Shown here: piece by piece, positions 59,706-64,000 of the stretch
Layout of the letters: each line of letters opens with the position of its first letter
Numbering within the stretch: the stretch's first letter is position 1
NCBI RefSeq assembly: GCF_000524195.1
Contig: NW_020170402.1
Span: 378,799-442,798 of the forward strand
Reading direction: 5' to 3'
DNA: 64,000 bases
Source of the DNA: Echinococcus granulosus
Lineage: Eukaryota > Platyhelminthes > Cestoda > Cyclophyllidea > Taeniidae
Position numbers and translations under genes: made by a program
Notes under the pieces: generated by a model
Seen by the model: only the letters and a program-made list of their open reading frames with translations
Databases searched by the model: none
Told to the model about the DNA's origin: nothing

Positions 59706-61649
59706 GTACACAAACATCTCCATAAATTAAGCATAGCCTTGTGGGGATGAGGTGACTCGTACCTTAAAAGTGCAGGATGGATAGAGAGTGGGTGGCTTAG
59801 AGATAATCCATGACCCTTTTGTTCGACCTAATGAGTGTGACAATAAAATGGCACTCCTAACCGCAACCCAACCTGTCGGCTGCAAACACTGCGAAGACGA
59901 CTGAGAAGGAAGTGTAAAAACAGTATGAAGAATTTCAAAGCTCTCATGAGGGTAGAATCCATTCTTTAGCTTCCACCACATTCGTTCCCCCTACCAAATT
60001 ACTGGATGTTGCTCCGCCCACGTCAATCTTTAGGCAGCATGTCACCAGCGGTATTTGACACCTTATTGCTAATGATGCGTATTGGAGGATCGACCCCGCA
60101 TGATGAAGCACCTTTAAGTTTAAACAGATAAGAACCCTAAGTCATAGATAATAAATCTGATGAGAAGGCAGCTTTGGAACCGAGTCAAGCCTGCTCTGAA
60201 TCATGTCTGGTTCAACCGTCATTCTGTGAATGGAGGGTTCGAAATGAAGGGAGTATATATATCTGGGATATCTGTAACCCCAGAATACGTTGCTGCTACA
60301 AATTTTTTAAGAGACTCCCCTTTTTATGACAAACTCTGAACATTGTAGAACGTCTTAATCCCTCTGGATTGGCCTATATTACATATCGATGCACTTAATA
60401 GGTGCTAATACTCACTATAAGGTCAAGGCCAATGAAATACAATAAACGCGTGAGACCGAAAACGCCTCGGGTCTTCTGCATTCTCTCATAGCCAGTTAGT
60501 AATCATGGTTTCACCCTCCGTATCACCTCCGGGAAGCGATGCTGTCTCCAAAGTCCTGTCTGTTGATTTCTCCGTGGAGGAGGTCGACAACAGCGCCCAT
60601 GTACACCGGTTTAAGATCCTAATTCTCATCCAGATTACTACTAAGCATTCTAGTGGGCCGTGCTGATCATTGCGTAAGTTTCTTCGATCGACCGATATGT
60701 ACGGCAGATCAAATATCTTGTCAAATAGGAGTTAAGTAAAGTCAGTTAACAACTTCTTACGACCATAGATTATATACAAGCTTAGTAGCCCGGAAAATGA
60801 AGTTGTATAACCGAGGCATAGCACTCTGCCTCTTAACAATGCCAATTAATTATTAAGCAAAGACAAGGCCCTTCAGAGTATGGAGTTGCCTTATTTCCTA
60901 ATTGTAATGCGACGACTACGGCTTTGTAGTCAACATCATTTGTCTGGGTTGATGCCATGGTGCCTGGAGAGGAGAGAGAAGTGTGAGAGAACAAAGCACC
61001 TTTCCTTTTGGAAGGCTCCTCCTTTATGCATTCCAATGTACCAAGGCCATACATCCTGGTTATAATAGAAGCGGTTGGAGTCGCTTTCAACTGACTACTC
61101 ACTCGGTAAAAAAAATGAATGGCGGAGTTAGGAATAATTATTATAAGAAACAATAGAAAAGACTTTTAAAATCACGCGGGAATGCAACCACCCTTCCCAT
61201 TCACTGCAGTGACTGAGCTCAGGGGGATCTACCGATTTTGGCTGGGGGAAAATTGGCAGGATAAAAGCATGCCGTGTTGAAGTTGATAAATGCTTTATTT
61301 TGGCGTATAAAAAGGAGAGAATCGTAAAGCCGTAAACAACTTGCCACCAAAACAAAAAGAATCGGGAGTTATACGCGCCCTAGTAAATCAACGCTCGATT
61401 TAGACCTCCCTCAAATTCTAGTGAATTATCCCTTCCAGGGGTGGTGGATTCAAGTTCCCCTCCGTTCTAATTAAAAGTGATAGTAAGAAGTGAGTCTGGA
61501 GGGGACCAACCTCGACCATAGATTAATAGACCTGACATGTGAATGCCTCTCCGCAAATAATGGCGCAGTGGAGTCTGAAAGATCGTTTATGTCGGACACG
61601 AGATTCTAGTAAATGCCAGAAGGGGACGTGACTTCTATAGTCCCTCTGT

Positions 61650-61745
61650 TGTGATCCTTTGGTCTGGGGTTGAGCCATTAAGCTGGGTTATCTCTTACCC
61701 ATGCCAATAAAGTGTCCCAGTCCATCTTAAAAGCGTTCAAGGATG
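61650..61745 (-). repeat. Family A, diverged reverse tail fragment
   Basis: ccattaagctgggttatctc, acccatgccaataaag and gtcccagtccatctt follow the order of the reverse tail at 57910-58080 with many changes. Confidence 0.3.
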
Positions 61746-64000
61746 GACGGGTATGGAAAGGACTTAATTATAATCGTAAAGAAGGGTTGGAAGCTGGAGC
61801 TGGTACCGTTGAGGTACCACACGTGGTGTATGCTAAAGCCAAGCCCGGTCCTCACACCTTATATCGAGAGGGTTCACAAGTACGGCAAGCGTTTGCTTAA
61901 CAGATGTTAATGGGTGGAGATGCCCAGTACACCGATGGCGAAGGGTTTTCGGATGTCCTGAGAGGGTCCGACCTCTACTGACAAGTCATTCTGCCTCAAA
62001 ATTTGCTTTCCGGGTGTAATTTAAGCTTTGAGCCTGTTGTAAATGGGAATCAATTTGCCACACTTAACATCTCCCTCGTGTATGTAAAGTCTTGTTTCAT
62101 CCTGAACACATTCTACTCCCAAAAGACGTAAATCGAAATTGTTACCTCATAAATGCCTTATTAAATCTCCTTTATTTAGTATCGTTTAACAAGTCCAGTA
62201 CGCACTCTTCTCCAAGTGGTCCGTAGCGATCGAGCTAACCTCGGTGATGGAGAAAGCAATTTGGGAGCAAAAAACCTCTTTAAACCTTTATTAAGGAGGA
62301 AAATCTCTCATTCAAGACGATTACATTTGAAAAAACAATAATTTCCTTGGTGTACACTTCCCCTTTGACGATAAATAACTGCGGAGGGAGGTAAATATTT
62401 CTAACAGACACTTAGAATGATTCAGCTTGACAATCGAGTCAACTGATATCGATTAATAGAAGAAGAAGTGAATTTTATATAAATTGCAACTTTTTAAATG
62501 CAGTAAAAATTTACTCAGAATCCGTAAAACCCAAGCATTGACAGACGATAAGCCGTCAGATGACACCGACTTCGTGCCTGGTTGGGGCGGGGGCTGTCAT
62601 TCTGTCCCCCGAGGCGGAGACAAACAGCGGTTTCCCCAATAAAACGTGAATCATCTGTGATTCCTCCATACCATACAGGAATAAAGTGTCTTCCTCTAGC
62701 TAGTCTTCCTGATTTCACTGGCTTGAGACCGGTGGTTAGACGGGAGAAAAAGAACTACCAGCAGTGTCCAAATTCAGCGCATTCAATGATGACATGGCGA
62801 CAGAGAAAGGTTACATTGCATCCAAGTTACAACTAACTGCCACTTTTCTTGCATCTCGGCACCTTGTTTCGGTGCAAAAGGATGTCAGAAATGTTAGTTT
62901 TTTCTTCATTCAGGCAGGAAATGTGTATTGTTGTATTGTTTGCCCTCCAGAAAAGTCCTCCTCGCCCAGTTCACCTTACATCTATTCATAATTACAGAGT
63001 GCCTAAATCCACACATTTTGTCAAGAAACTTGCTCACATTAACTCCTTTTTAATTCCAGACGAGGACTAAATGAGGAATTAAGGGGAGAGTCACCTTTGA
63101 GAAGCTATAATTCAGCCATAAAAAGGTGATGCTAGGGTTTACCGTGACCCTTTTAATATTATCAAAACCAAGTTCGTATTTTGGCACACACAAAGTAACC
63201 CAAAGCGTGAGGCTTGTTTGGTTCGACTGGAGATGGAAGGCAGGCAGGGAGGAATTAAATCTTAATGACTGGGGTACAGCCTTTTATTACCACCTCGTGT
63301 GATTAACCGACGACGAAATCTGTCACGGCATCGAATGCAGGAAATTACAAGGACATGTCATGGTAAAAAAAGCATTTTGTTGTAAGGTCCCTGTGTCTTC
63401 ATCCGAGTCAATTTCGGTTGTGTTGATGTTGTTATGAATTTTAAAATGCCACCTGTTTTGGACACACGAGAGGAGAGGGTCCCCAAGATAGATTGGTGAA
63501 ATGTCAGTTTCTAAATAGAAAAAATGAGGTTCAAAGAGGTGACAAATACAGTTTATTTCAAGTATTTAAAAAAGACCTAAACTGCAGCTTTGTTACAGAA
63601 AGATTTGTCAGTAGAAGTGAATCGCTTTTGAGAAAGTGTGAGAAAGACAGTCTCGGTATCCAATTCGTGCCAACAAATCTTCATGTCTCTTGAGCAAGAT
63701 CACAGCAGGTCATGCTTTGGTGGGTGCCACAACTGTCAACTGAGAATCATTGCGGCCAAAATCACCACCAACAGATTCATTTTCAGCCGTTATCGGAATT
63801 TTGGCACACGCCAAATGCCGAATCGCAGCATTTTTATGCGCTTAAGGCCTTCCACACGAGGGGATACGATTCATGCCTCTGTTATTTGTCATTATCCCAC
63901 GCCGTGGCTGTTGTGCTAGTGCTCGGTAGCTTAATTAATGGTTGTTTGGACGGGTCCACAGCACGTGTCTCGACTGCTAACGTTCAAAATGATGCACATT

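Larger units (their letters stand above)
53668..64000. other. Region downstream of the channel gene, no gene recognised
   Basis: It holds the channel 3' UTR, scattered family A fragments (54.4, 56.5, 57.1, 57.9, 59.6, 61.7 kb) and short chance-length frames. I see no domain motif on either strand. Confidence 0.45.

Noticed and set aside
60225..60260. tRNA-like ggttcgaa element
   Set aside because: The T-loop-like string is isolated. No acceptor, D or anticodon stem could be paired around it.

Overview
The window looks like nuclear DNA of a flatworm, most likely a tapeworm. This is an inference from the sequence alone. The genes are split by GT-AG introns, one gene has introns of only 30, 34 and 40 bp (micro-introns of this kind are characteristic of flatworms), other introns run to several kb, and diverged interspersed repeats fill much of the rest. 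A run of 100 Ns at 48206-48305 is a draft-assembly gap.

Left half, 1-29.7 kb, gene-rich. (1) The 3' part of an ABL-family tyrosine kinase gene lies on the + strand (6523-16820). Nine phase-consistent exons encode the kinase C-lobe, a long low-complexity and proline-rich linker, and a helical C-terminal region in the place of the ABL actin-binding domain. The N-lobe, SH2 and SH3 exons lie left of the window. (2) Tail-to-tail with it is a complete EIF1AD homologue (eIF1A-domain OB-fold protein) on the - strand (18475-17880), four exons and 163 aa. (3) Divergent from EIF1AD is a complete five-exon YY1/Pho-type zinc-finger gene on the + strand (20649-29077), 874 aa. It has four near-canonical YY1 zinc fingers followed by an unusual extension of about 390 residues. 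A weak micro-exon gene candidate sits head-to-head with EIF1AD at 18.7-19.3 kb.

Right half, 29.7-64 kb, gene-poor. The only secure gene is a complete, uninterrupted DEG/ENaC-family channel subunit on the + strand (51931-53667, 578 aa). Its cytoplasmic His-Gly gating motif reads Arg-Gly and its Gly-X-Ser selectivity filter reads Gly-Ile-Thr. The remainder is AT-rich sequence with many decayed copies of one dispersed repeat (family A, at least 16 recognisable pieces, mostly in the same orientation) and two copies of a second repeat (family B). It also holds short open frames that cannot be assigned.

The three left-hand genes are a cytoplasmic signalling kinase, an RNA-binding/translation-related protein and a Polycomb-type transcription factor. 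They share no obvious pathway; this is ordinary eukaryotic gene order, not an operon. No CRISPR array, rRNA gene, convincing tRNA or intact transposase/reverse transcriptase was seen. Splice sites and frames were worked out by hand, without alignment software or transcript data.
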